Made by a program: the position numbers and the translations under genes. A stretch of 64,000 nt of DNA from Arthrobacter sp. Leaf337 (GTDB lineage Bacteria > Actinomycetota > Actinomycetes > Actinomycetales > Micrococcaceae). This document shows, piece by piece, positions 26,501 to 33,820 of this stretch (positions within the stretch are counted from its first letter, which is position 1; the number at the start of each line of letters is the position of its first letter). The notes below the pieces were generated by a model. The model had not been told where the DNA came from. It was given only the letters and a program-made list of their open reading frames with translations, and did no database searches. The DNA is taken from assembly GCF_001423745.1 (NCBI RefSeq), contig NZ_LMPC01000030.1, positions 500 through 64,499 of the forward strand, written 5' to 3'.

Positions 26501-27026
26501 GTCCCTGTCCGGCGTGCGGTCAAGCAAGCTGGACGTGCTGTTCGAGCAGCTGGAGGACCTGGTTGCCGAGGGGCACCGGGCCTTGATCTTCAGCCAGTTC
26601 ACCGGCTTCCTGGGCAAGGTCCGGGAACGGCTTGTCGAGGAGAAGATCGAATTCTGCTACCTCGACGGCGGCACCCGGAACCGGACGGACGTGGTGAACG
26701 AGTTCAAGAACGGCGCCGCCCCGGTGTTCCTGATCAGCCTCAAGGCCGGCGGCTTCGGCCTCAACCTGACCGAGGCGGACTACGTGTTCCTGCTGGATCC
26801 GTGGTGGAACCCGGCTTCCGAGGCGCAGGCCGTGGACCGCACCCACCGGATCGGCCAGGCCCGCAACGTGATGGTCTACCGGCTGGTTGCCAAGGACACC
26901 ATCGAGGAAAAGGTCATGGCCTTGAAGGCGAAGAAGTCGCAGCTGTTCGCGGACGTGATGGAAGGCGATGCGCTCTCCGGCGGTTCCCTGACGGCCGAAG
27001 ACCTGGCCGGCCTGTTCAACGACTGA
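23562..27026 (+). CDS. SNF2-family DEAD/DEAH helicase with SWIM zinc finger
   Basis: A 1154-residue ATP-dependent DNA translocase of the bacterial HepA/SNF2 type. Near residue 80 it has a SWIM zinc finger (CSCPVRKDCKHVAAL: CxC then CxH). The motor follows from about residue 675: motif I DDMGLGKTVQALAL, Ia VVAPTSVVGNWEAE, DEAQ box LVLDEAQFVKN, motif III ITGTPLENN, then the second RecA lobe with IFSQFTGFLGK, LISLKAGGFGLNLTEAD and DRTHRIGQ (motif VI). All motor motifs are intact. Around residues 290-310 a Gly/Ala/Thr-rich linker interrupts the N-terminal region. A role in DNA repair or transcription recycling is likely. Confidence 0.93.
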   Translation: MPSQPDESAALAIQTPAINDRSLAAGLAYAMGSRVSGISFDAATGLMLGKVRGGSDAPYSTTAKLVRKAGGWSCTVGVCSCPVRKDCKHVAALLFAAEDNPATRVQLLAPAESTRLSREPLVQEMPDWEQALGPLIARPGITPSTNGIPLALQFDIEEPAPHFSYTGRRDPLRSVRQLKARPVIMGAKGKWIRGDVSWNTLSYLNYRRECNEAHVEWMQEFLASHTALANRQHNSTAPWLGLNTYAGKNLWSLLAQARKIGVALVHTGSQEPVRFVEEPAAVGLNLTRFGTSGGGAGGGTAAGTAVENSKTSDDGGLTLAPTITVEGEVVDPASVGTIGRPAHGIFLTSGADALPGVGSGSIITLAPLETGLSEELLTFVTAGSTLHIPARDETRFLTGFYPKLKQAARVTASDESVELPSLAVPTLSLLANYGSDHKVRLHWEWHYTSGNLVTAQPLWRHPGDHGYRDDPAEARILEAVGQPWEVVPKLGESATGGWGTPRLAPSVELGGLDTLAFTEEVLPRLRNTPDVVVDTAGDIADYREAEEAPVVAISTKATDQRDWFDLGIVITLEGQPVSFAALFSALAAGETRMLLPSGAYFSLDLPELHQLRALIDEARSLQDNKDAPLQISRFQAGLWDELAHLGIVDQQASAWREAVGGLLEGGIKGLPLPATLNAELRPYQLEGFNWLSFLYKHGLGGVLADDMGLGKTVQALALVCAAKEAAEGLLDGAGAPGAAPGSAPFLVVAPTSVVGNWEAETARFAPGLTVRAIGETFAKNGVDPAEAMAGADIVITSYALFRIDYEAYASREWAALVLDEAQFVKNHQSKAYQCARKLPAAFKLAITGTPLENNLMEFWALTSIVAPGLFASPSRFAEYYQKPVEKNGDKGQLDKLRRRVRPLMMRRTKEQVIHDLPPKQEQILEVVLNPRHQKVYQTHLQRERQKILGLIEDVNKNRFTIFQSLTLLRQLSLDASLVDPSLSGVRSSKLDVLFEQLEDLVAEGHRALIFSQFTGFLGKVRERLVEEKIEFCYLDGGTRNRTDVVNEFKNGAAPVFLISLKAGGFGLNLTEADYVFLLDPWWNPASEAQAVDRTHRIGQARNVMVYRLVAKDTIEEKVMALKAKKSQLFADVMEGDALSGGSLTAEDLAGLFND

Positions 27027-27047
27027 CGTTCAGCGGCCGGCGAACCG

Positions 27048-27446
27048 TCAGCCCATGGCCGGGGCCAGGGACCTTCCCGAGGACAGCTGCGTCCGGGCCC
27101 AGCGGGCGAGTTTCTTGCCCTTGCCCTTCCACCAGTTGTCCTCGTCCTTGTCGTGGTGCAGACGGAAGATGATCATCACCATCACGAAGACCCCCATGGC
27201 CGCATCCAGCCAGGACCAGAAGACTGCGTCAACCAGGACGCTGATGCCCATGACGAGGACCGACGGCAGTGCCAGCGTCCGGAAGACGGTGCTGGCCACG
27301 TAGCGCCGGTGGGACCTGGGCACGGACGTGGCACGGACCATGTCGAAGCAGAGGCAGGCCACCACCATGGCCTGCCCCAGGGACAGGATCACCAGGCCCG
27401 CAAGCGAGCCGGCGAACATGGCTACGGATTCCATTCCCGCGCTCAT
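27048..27446 (-). CDS. Small membrane protein of unknown function
   Basis: A 132-residue protein with three or four hydrophobic segments (MFAGSLAGLVILSLGQAMVV, LALPSVLVMGISVLVDAVF, AAMGVFVMVMIIFRL) and a basic tail with DNWWKGKGKKLARWAR. No family is recognised. ATG at 27446 (MSAGMESVAMF) gives a normal membrane start; the frame extends upstream without a good ribosome-binding site. It is convergent with the helicase gene. Confidence 0.6.
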   Translation of the reverse strand: MSAGMESVAMFAGSLAGLVILSLGQAMVVACLCFDMVRATSVPRSHRRYVASTVFRTLALPSVLVMGISVLVDAVFWSWLDAAMGVFVMVMIIFRLHHDKDEDNWWKGKGKKLARWARTQLSSGRSLAPAMG

Positions 27447-27707
27447 CAGACGCCGCCCGGTGTCGCAGGGCGCGGCAGGGACACTTTGGCATTGCAGAAC
27501 ACACACATAGGAAACCCCCAGAGACCAGAGACCACAGCTGTGAGACCCAGCTGGGCTCTATTCAAGCCGCTGCCGCTCCGGTCCGTCACGAGTAGTGAGT
27601 ACTCTAATTCTGCTCGCCGACCCCGGGGCACGCGCCTAGGTAGTCAGTTCGGACCGGCCAACCATTCCGGACTTGCGGATCTGCCCGGACCGGCGCGGAC
27701 CGGCCCG

Positions 27708-28421
27708 TCAGATGGTGATCGTGCGGTCTATGACTTTGGCGGCCGTATCGTAAATGGTCTCGTTGTGGGCACGGGCATAATCGCGCAGCATCGAGAAGGC
27801 CCGGTTCATGTCCACGTTGGCCGTGTGCGAGATGACACCCTTCGCCTGTTCAATCTGGATGCGGCTGTTCAACGCGCGCTGCAGCTGTTCGTTGATTAAT
27901 GCGTTTTCCCTGGCCGCACGCTCCTGCAGCAGGGTAATGGTGGCGACGTCGGCAAATGCCTGCGCAATGGCAGCATCATCCGCGCTGAGCCGACCGGCCT
28001 CGCGGCCGAAAAGGTTCAGGGCACCGATGGTCCGGCTGCGCAGGCGCATCGGAACGGCGTGCAGGGAGCGGAAACCCTGGGCCAGCGCGGAAGCCTGGAA
28101 CAGCGGCCACCGGGACCCGTCCGTGACAATGTCGTCAATAGCTACAACGGCGCCGGTGCGGTAGCAGTCCACGCACGGGCCCTCGCCAGCCTCGAGTTGG
28201 AGAACCTCCACAAGCTGGCTTGCCTCGCTCGTGGAAGCCATCACTTGGAGGTCGCCGCCCGGGTCAACGAGTACCAGCCCGGCTGCGGCGGCGTCGAGTA
28301 TTCCTACAGATTCGTCCACCAGGGTGTGCAGGAGGTCGAAAACGTCGTAGTCCGCCACCAGCGTGTCCGCTATCTTGACGAAAGCGGCACTCACGCGTCC
28401 GGCGCGGCTCATCATCGCCAT
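27708..28421 (-). CDS. GAF and ANTAR domain regulator
   Basis: A 237-residue cytosolic regulator. Residues 1-165 form a GAF domain (DVFDLLHTLVDESVGILDAAAAG, EGPCVDCYRTGAVVAIDDI), and residues 170-230 an ANTAR domain (INEQLQRALNSRIQIEQAKG followed by AFSMLRDYARAHNETIYDTA). ANTAR domains bind paired-hairpin RNA and prevent transcription termination. It is the downstream member of a tandem pair, 19 bases after the other GAF-ANTAR gene. The ligand of the GAF domain and the RNA targets are unknown. Confidence 0.92.
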   Translation of the reverse strand: MAMMSRAGRVSAAFVKIADTLVADYDVFDLLHTLVDESVGILDAAAAGLVLVDPGGDLQVMASTSEASQLVEVLQLEAGEGPCVDCYRTGAVVAIDDIVTDGSRWPLFQASALAQGFRSLHAVPMRLRSRTIGALNLFGREAGRLSADDAAIAQAFADVATITLLQERAARENALINEQLQRALNSRIQIEQAKGVISHTANVDMNRAFSMLRDYARAHNETIYDTAAKVIDRTITI

Positions 28422-28440
28422 AGTGGGATTCTACTGCACG

Positions 28441-29136
28441 TCATGGGTGGCCGGTCACCCCGTCGGCAGGCGTGAAATCCAGGGTCTTGGCGACGACGTC
28501 ACGGGCCACTTCGCGGACCGTGCGGCCCTGCGAGAACGCGTGCGCCCGCAGTAGCAGCAGTGCGTCAGTGGCGGAAGCCCCGGTCTGGGCAAGGACCATT
28601 CCCGTCGCCTGATGCACCTCGCGCCGGGAGAGCGGCGAGCCGTCCTGCGGTGCGTCCGCGCCGTCCGCCGGGGCCAGGGTGAGGAGCTGCCGGAGCAGCT
28701 GCCAGGTCGCGGCATCAGCGAGCTGCAGCGCCGTCGAATGGTCAGCGGGGCTGAGCGCACCGGGCACCGAGCAGTAGAGTTCCGCAACCCCGATGTCCAT
28801 GGCACCGAGCACGAGTGGGAAGACGAAAAAGGCTGACACGTCAAGGTCCCGTATGGCGTTCGCAAAGACGGGCCAGGCGGAATGCGAACCCGCGCGCACG
28901 TCGGGAAGGAGCACCGGCCGCCGTCGCTCCAGTGCAGCCCAGCGGGGCCCCTCACCCAGGTCGAACTGGAGCTCGTCAATCCGCGCCGAAACCCGGTTGC
29001 TGGCGCACACCATGGTCTCCGGTGCCAATCCGGAGAATACGGAAATTGAGGCGCCGGTAATGGGCAGTGATTCCAGGAACACCGTACAGAGGCCGCCGTC
29101 CAGCCCCTCAGCCATCGAACAGGAACTTTCAACCAT
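28441..29136 (-). CDS. GAF and ANTAR domain regulator
   Basis: A 231-residue regulator with the same layout as its downstream neighbour but low sequence similarity. The GAF part includes GLAPETMVCASNRVSARIDE and ELQFDLGEGPRWAALERRRP; the ANTAR part reads REVHQATGMVLAQTG followed by TDALLLLRAHAFSQGRTVRE. The frame was read from ATG at 29136. The two genes are probably cotranscribed and the proteins may form heterodimers, since ANTAR proteins act as dimers. Two small unknown genes are divergent from it. Confidence 0.9.
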   Translation of the reverse strand: MVESSCSMAEGLDGGLCTVFLESLPITGASISVFSGLAPETMVCASNRVSARIDELQFDLGEGPRWAALERRRPVLLPDVRAGSHSAWPVFANAIRDLDVSAFFVFPLVLGAMDIGVAELYCSVPGALSPADHSTALQLADAATWQLLRQLLTLAPADGADAPQDGSPLSRREVHQATGMVLAQTGASATDALLLLRAHAFSQGRTVREVARDVVAKTLDFTPADGVTGHP

Positions 29137-29330
29137 GACGGCCCCGCGCGGCGACAGCCGGATCCGGGAAACGGAAGGACGTCGCTAAAACCATCGGAAA
29201 GGCACCTTCCATGCATCAACTGCTGTTTGTACAGTTTATGCCCGCTCCCGGATCAACCGGTTGGCAACAGCCAATTGCAGTTTGCTCCTGCCCGGTTGCG
29301 CGGCCCCGCACCGGCAGGTTCAGCGGCACC

Positions 29331-29359
29331 TGTTCACGTCTCGAGGCGCCGGATACAAT
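29331..29359 (+). promoter_or_regulatory. Candidate sigma-70 type promoter
   Basis: TGTTCA (29331-29336) and TACAAT (29354-29359) are separated by 17 bases, ahead of the small gene at 29425 with its GAGGAG site. The -10 box is close to consensus, which is uncommon in this GC-rich sequence. Confidence 0.5.
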
Positions 29360-29424
29360 TAACTAGTTGCCCCGGACCCTGGTAGCGCCATTTGTCGGCG
29401 AACTATCCAAGAGGAGTCCACTCG

Positions 29425-29925
29425 ATGCGCGGCAACCCATTCCTCGAAGTCTCGCTCACGCAGGTGGCACGCCAGGACCACGGCGAGCTGCTCAGGGCTG
29501 CCATGGCAACGAGCCAGTGGAGGCAACCCGATTTGCGCCTGAACCGAACCCCGTCCGACGCAGGGCGACCCGAAGTGGTGCAGGATTTCAACACGCAGGA
29601 CTCCGACCGGTGGAACGACCCGTTGTTAGCGGAGATCGAAGACCTCGTCGCCGAGCTGAAGGCGAAAGTGGCACGCTACTCGCTCCTCCGGTCCGACCCG
29701 TCCCGCACCGACCCGTCCCGCACCGACCCGTCGCACCCGGACAACAAGACCGCCACAGACTGGATGCACGAGGCCCTCGAGGACATCGCTGCGACCGCCC
29801 TGGGCATCGAACTGGCGTCGCAGGAGCGCATTTTTCGCGCGATCTCAGACGCCGGGCGGAACCCGATGATCGAAACCAAAACGATCAAAACCAATGAGGA
29901 ACCAAAGTCAGGAAGCGCAGGATGA
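29425..29925 (+). CDS. Hypothetical protein with DPSRT repeats
   Basis: A 166-residue soluble, hydrophilic protein that matches no family I recognise. The middle holds a low-complexity stretch with repeated DPSRT, encoded by 2.5 copies of the 15-bp unit GACCCGTCCCGCACC at 29695-29737. A helical segment follows (TDWMHEALEDIAATALGIE). ATG at 29425 follows AAGAGGAG by 8 bases; an upstream TTG at 29392 is less likely. Its last codons overlap the start of the next gene (ATGA), so the pair is translationally coupled. The pair is divergent from the GAF-ANTAR genes. Confidence 0.65.
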   Translation: MRGNPFLEVSLTQVARQDHGELLRAAMATSQWRQPDLRLNRTPSDAGRPEVVQDFNTQDSDRWNDPLLAEIEDLVAELKAKVARYSLLRSDPSRTDPSRTDPSHPDNKTATDWMHEALEDIAATALGIELASQERIFRAISDAGRNPMIETKTIKTNEEPKSGSAG

Positions 29926-30188
29926 TCCGCACCATCGAGGCCGGACGAACCTATTTCGTCGAATCCACGGACCCCCGCCTCATCGACACGGAGCTAAGCG
30001 CCGCAGTGGAGCAAGCGCGGCAGCATGCCATGGAGGAGGGCAGGTGCGGCATCCTGGTGACGCGGCTGGGGCACACCACGTTCACCGTTGCCGTCAGCGA
30101 AGATGTCCCGTTCGGGGAGACGCTCGAGCGGCAAGGGCCGACGACGACTCCGGGCAACGCGCAGGGCGATGCCGCTCGTTCAAGCTAG
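29922..30188 (+). CDS. Small hypothetical protein
   Basis: An 88-residue soluble protein with an alternating strand/helix pattern (TIEAGRTYFVEST, LIDTELSAAVEQARQHAMEEG, GILVTRLGHTTFTVAVSED), which suggests a compact alpha/beta fold in the first 75 residues and a disordered tail. No family is recognised. It starts inside the stop of the previous gene (ATGA overlap), strongly suggesting joint expression and a shared role. Confidence 0.65.
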   Translation: MIRTIEAGRTYFVESTDPRLIDTELSAAVEQARQHAMEEGRCGILVTRLGHTTFTVAVSEDVPFGETLERQGPTTTPGNAQGDAARSS

Positions 30189-30240
30189 CGCCCCGTCGCC
30201 CTCCGTCGCCCTGCGCCAGCCCGGTCCGACGCCAGGCCGG

Positions 30241-30933
30241 TCAGATCAGCATCGCTTCGCGCACCTTGCCCGCGGATTCGGCACCGCCCGTGCCGTGCGA
30301 ACTGACCCGTCCGGCGGCCAGCACGTAATAGCTGTCGGCGGCGTTCAGCGCGAAGCCGATGTGCTGTTCCACCAGCAGGACCCGCATGCCGCTGCGCCGG
30401 GACAGCTTGATGATGGTCTCCTGGATTTCGGCCACCACGTTGGGCTGGATGCCCTCGGTGGGCTCGTCCAGGATGAGGAGCGTGGGCTCGGTGATGAGGG
30501 CCCGGGCGATGGCCAGCTGTTGCCGCTGCCCGCCGGACAGGAGGCCGGCACGGCGTGCCAGCAGCGGGTTGAGCGCCGGAAACATGTCCAGCGCCTCGGC
30601 CACGCGCTCCTTGCCGTTCCGGCGGCCGTCAGCCACGAGCTGGAGATTCTCCAGGGCGGTCAGCTGCCCGAACGACTGCTGCCCCTGCGGAACATAGGCC
30701 ATGCCCCGCGCCACCCGCTGGTGCGGCCGGAGGGCGGAGATGTCCTCCCCGTTCAGCGTGATGGTGCCGCGGGTGGGCTTGAGGAGCCCGGCGACGGCGC
30801 GCAGCAGCGTAGTTTTGCCGGCACCGTTGTGGCCCAGCAGGGAAACCAGCGACCCGTCGGGGACGGTGATATCCACGCCGGAAATGACTTGGGTTCGCCC
30901 GTAACCGGTCTGCAGGTCCGTGATTTCCAGCAT
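30241..30933 (-). CDS. urtE: Urea ABC transporter ATP-binding subunit UrtE
   Basis: A 230-residue cytosolic ATPase of the branched-chain amino acid/urea ABC class. Walker A is GHNGAGKTTLL, the signature LSGGQRQQLAIARAL, Walker B LLILDEPTEGIQPNV, and the H-loop VEQHIGFAL. The EGIQPNV form of the D-loop region is characteristic of UrtE. It is the last gene of the five-gene urt operon and its start touches the end of urtD. With UrtD it drives urea uptake through UrtB/UrtC. Confidence 0.92.
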   Translation of the reverse strand: MLEITDLQTGYGRTQVISGVDITVPDGSLVSLLGHNGAGKTTLLRAVAGLLKPTRGTITLNGEDISALRPHQRVARGMAYVPQGQQSFGQLTALENLQLVADGRRNGKERVAEALDMFPALNPLLARRAGLLSGGQRQQLAIARALITEPTLLILDEPTEGIQPNVVAEIQETIIKLSRRSGMRVLLVEQHIGFALNAADSYYVLAAGRVSSHGTGGAESAGKVREAMLI

Positions 30934-31736
30934 CAGTGCCCTTCCATTCCGGCAGTGCCGAGGTAGACGTCCTGCACTTTCTTGTCGGCCTGGACCTGCG
31001 CCACGCTGCCCTCGCTCAGGACCTTCCCGGCCGCGAGGACTGTCACCGAGGTGGCGAACTCCCGGACGAAGTCCATGTCATGTTCAATCACCAGGGTGAT
31101 GCGGCTGGCTGCGATCCGACGGAGCAGCTGTCCGGTCTCGTCGCGCTCGTCCTGGCTCATTCCGGCGATGGGTTCGTCCAGGAGCAACACCTCCGAGTTC
31201 TGGACCAGCAGCATGCCGATTTCCAGCCATTGCTTCTGCCCGTGCGCCAGGGTGCCGGCCTGTTTGTCGGCGGCCCGCTCCAGCCCGATGATTTCCAGTG
31301 CTTCCTGTACGGCCGCATCCACGCCCTTCCGTCTCCTCAGCAGTTCCCGGGCCTTCCTGCCCGGACCGGCAGCAATATCCAGGTTCTGCAGGACCGAGAG
31401 GTTCTCGAAGACGCTCGCTGTCTGGAACGTCCGGCCCACGCCCAGCCGTGCGATCTTGTGCACTTTCCGGCCCAGGATCTCAGTGCCTGTGTGGTTCACG
31501 GACCCCGTGGCCGGAACCAGCCCCGTGATCGCATCGATGATGGTGGTCTTGCCGGCACCGTTGGGGCCGATCAGGAACCGAAGGTCGCCCTGGACGACAT
31601 CGAGGTTGACGTTGTCCACGGCCACGAAGCCGTCGAAGGCCACTGTGAGACCGCGGACCTCAAGGTACTTCGGCCGGCCGTGGCGGAGCCCGCCGGCCCG
31701 GGGTTCGCCGTCGGGAAGCAGCGTGGGGGTGGTCAT
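30933..31736 (-). CDS. urtD: Urea ABC transporter ATP-binding subunit UrtD
   Basis: A 267-residue ATPase, the LivG-like partner of UrtE. Walker A is GPNGAGKTTIIDAITG, the signature appears as the degenerate LAHGQKQWLEIGMLL that is typical for UrtD, Walker B is LLLDEPIAGMSQDE, and the H-loop VIEHDMDFV. Its start overlaps the end of urtC by 4 bases, and its stop touches the start of urtE, so the ATPases are made in a fixed ratio. Confidence 0.93.
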   Translation of the reverse strand: MTTPTLLPDGEPRAGGLRHGRPKYLEVRGLTVAFDGFVAVDNVNLDVVQGDLRFLIGPNGAGKTTIIDAITGLVPATGSVNHTGTEILGRKVHKIARLGVGRTFQTASVFENLSVLQNLDIAAGPGRKARELLRRRKGVDAAVQEALEIIGLERAADKQAGTLAHGQKQWLEIGMLLVQNSEVLLLDEPIAGMSQDERDETGQLLRRIAASRITLVIEHDMDFVREFATSVTVLAAGKVLSEGSVAQVQADKKVQDVYLGTAGMEGH

Positions 31737-32893
31737 CGGCTTGCCTCTTCCGGGACGGTGGTTGCCGTGGTTGCTGTGGTTGGAGCAGCGGAGGCCGGCA
31801 CTTGCGGTGCGGACGCCGGTGCAGTGCTGCGCTTTTCCGTGTTGCGCTGCTTCAGCCGGGAGACGAGCCGCGGCAAGGAAGCGAGCCCGCCGGGCATGAA
31901 CCCGATGACCAGGACGAAGAGCAGGCCTTGGAAGTAGACCCAGAACGACGGGAAGGTGGACGCCAGGCTGGTCTGGGCGATGGCCACGCTGAGGGCGCCC
32001 AGCACCGGTCCCAGCAGCGTTGCCCTGCCGCCGATTGCCACGCCGATCAGGAAGGCGATGGACGGAATGACGCCCACGTCGGCCGGCGAGATGATCCCCA
32101 CGATGGGCACGAACAAGGCGCCGGCGATCCCTGCCATGACGGCTGCGATCACATAGGTCACTGTCTTGATGGTTGCCGGGTCATACCCCAGGAACCGGAC
32201 CCGCTCCTCCTGGTCCCGGACGGCGACGAGGAGCTCGCCGAACCGGCTGTGCATGAGCTGCCGGGCAGCTGCCAGGGCCAGGAGCAGCACCACTGCGGCG
32301 ATCGAATACAGCATGAGCTTGTTGGACGGATCCTTCAGGTCGAACCCGAAGAAGGACCGGAAGCCGCTGAGGCCGTTGGAGCCACCGGTGGTGGCCTGCT
32401 GGCCGATCAGGAAGACGGCGAATGCCGCCGCCAGCGCCTGGCTGAGGATCGCGAAATACGCTCCCTTGACGCGCCGTTTGAAGACTGCAAGCCCCAGGAC
32501 GAGCGCCACCAGTCCCGGAACGAGGACGACGGCGAGGAGGGTCACCACCGGGCTCCGGAACGGCTCCCACCACCCGGGGACCTCGCCGCTGCCGTACAGC
32601 GACATGAAGTCCGGCACGCCGGACCCGCCGAAGAGGGAGGCGTCCGCCAGCTTGAGGTGCATGGCCATGATGTACGCGCCGAGCCCGAAGAACACCCCCT
32701 GCCCCAGGGTGAGCATGCCGCCGCGCCCCCAGGCGAGTCCGATCCCCACTGCAACGATCGCGAAGCAAATGAACTTTCCCAGCAGGGCTAGGTTGAAGAC
32801 GGAGAGCGCGGCCGGTGCGGCCACGAGCAGAAGCACCGCTCCCACGGCGAAGCCAGCCAGCACGCCCCACCGGGACCGCAGGAAGGTGCTCAT
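31733..32893 (-). CDS. urtC: Urea ABC transporter permease UrtC
   Basis: A 386-residue LivM-type permease with about nine membrane segments. The motif block LAWGRGGMLTLGQGVFFGLGAY is typical of UrtC, and the cytoplasmic coupling region includes LLVAVRDQEERVRFLGYDPA. The C-terminus has a disordered Ala/Pro/Thr-rich tail. It forms the membrane channel with UrtB. Its start overlaps the end of urtB by 4 bases. Confidence 0.92.
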   Translation of the reverse strand: MSTFLRSRWGVLAGFAVGAVLLLVAAPAALSVFNLALLGKFICFAIVAVGIGLAWGRGGMLTLGQGVFFGLGAYIMAMHLKLADASLFGGSGVPDFMSLYGSGEVPGWWEPFRSPVVTLLAVVLVPGLVALVLGLAVFKRRVKGAYFAILSQALAAAFAVFLIGQQATTGGSNGLSGFRSFFGFDLKDPSNKLMLYSIAAVVLLLALAAARQLMHSRFGELLVAVRDQEERVRFLGYDPATIKTVTYVIAAVMAGIAGALFVPIVGIISPADVGVIPSIAFLIGVAIGGRATLLGPVLGALSVAIAQTSLASTFPSFWVYFQGLLFVLVIGFMPGGLASLPRLVSRLKQRNTEKRSTAPASAPQVPASAAPTTATTATTVPEEASR

Positions 32894-33774
32894 GCCAGGC
32901 TCCTTGTCTTGAGGCTGAAGATGCCCTGCGGCCGCAGCTGCAGGAAGACCACGATCAGCACCAGGATCAGCACCTTGCCGATGCTCGCCGTCGTCGAAAA
33001 TTCAAAAACGGACTGGAGCACGCCCAGTGCAAAGGCCGCGATGACTGCCCCCTTGATCTGGCCGACTCCCCCGGCCACCACCACCAGGAAGGCGTCCACG
33101 ATGTAGTTCGTGCCCAGGTACGGGCCGGTGGAACCGATCAGCGTGACGGCGACGCCCGCCACTCCGGCGAGGCCCGATCCGATGAAGAACGTCAGCTGGT
33201 CCGTGCGCCGGGTGGAGATGCCGCTGGTTTCGGCCAGGTCCCGGTTCAGGACCACCGCCCTGATGCGGCGGCCCAGCGGCGTCCCCTTGAGGACTGCGAC
33301 GAGTCCTGCCAGGCAGACCAGGGAGAGCAGCAGGATGAAGAGCCGGGTGAGCGGGATGGGCGCTCCCAGCAGTTCGACGTTGCCCTGGAGCCAGGCCGGG
33401 GCCCGGACGTCGACACTGGGGGCGCCGAAGATGTCCCGGGCGGCCTGCTGCAGGATCAGCGCCACCCCGAACGTGACCAGCAGGGTGTCCAACGGACGGT
33501 GGTACATCCGCCGCAGCAGCACCGCTTCGAGCGCCAGCCCCAGCAGGCCGCCCACCAGGAAGCCCACTGGAATGGAAACCAGCAGCGAGATGCCGGCATC
33601 GGAGATGCTCCGCTGCACCACGAAGGCCGTGTACGCACCGGCCATCATGAACTCGCCATGGGCCATGTTGATGACCCCCATCTGGCCGAAAGTCAGCGAC
33701 AACCCCAGCGCGGCCAGCAGCAGCACCGAGCCGAGACTGAGTCCGGCAAACATCTGTCCAATCAGCAGTTCCAT
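32890..33774 (-). CDS. urtB: Urea ABC transporter permease UrtB
   Basis: A 294-residue LivH-type permease with about eight membrane segments. The first region (LLLAALGLSLTFGQMGVINMAHGEFMM) and the motif GVAGVAVTLIGSTGPYLGTN match UrtB. It lies 46 bases downstream of urtA in the same direction. No urease genes are in the window, so the imported urea must be used by enzymes encoded elsewhere. Confidence 0.93.
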   Translation of the reverse strand: MELLIGQMFAGLSLGSVLLLAALGLSLTFGQMGVINMAHGEFMMAGAYTAFVVQRSISDAGISLLVSIPVGFLVGGLLGLALEAVLLRRMYHRPLDTLLVTFGVALILQQAARDIFGAPSVDVRAPAWLQGNVELLGAPIPLTRLFILLLSLVCLAGLVAVLKGTPLGRRIRAVVLNRDLAETSGISTRRTDQLTFFIGSGLAGVAGVAVTLIGSTGPYLGTNYIVDAFLVVVAGGVGQIKGAVIAAFALGVLQSVFEFSTTASIGKVLILVLIVVFLQLRPQGIFSLKTRSLA

Positions 33775-33820
33775 TCCAGCGGGCCTTTCCTCCGGGTTTC
33801 TGCAGGGGCGGTGGAAGCGG

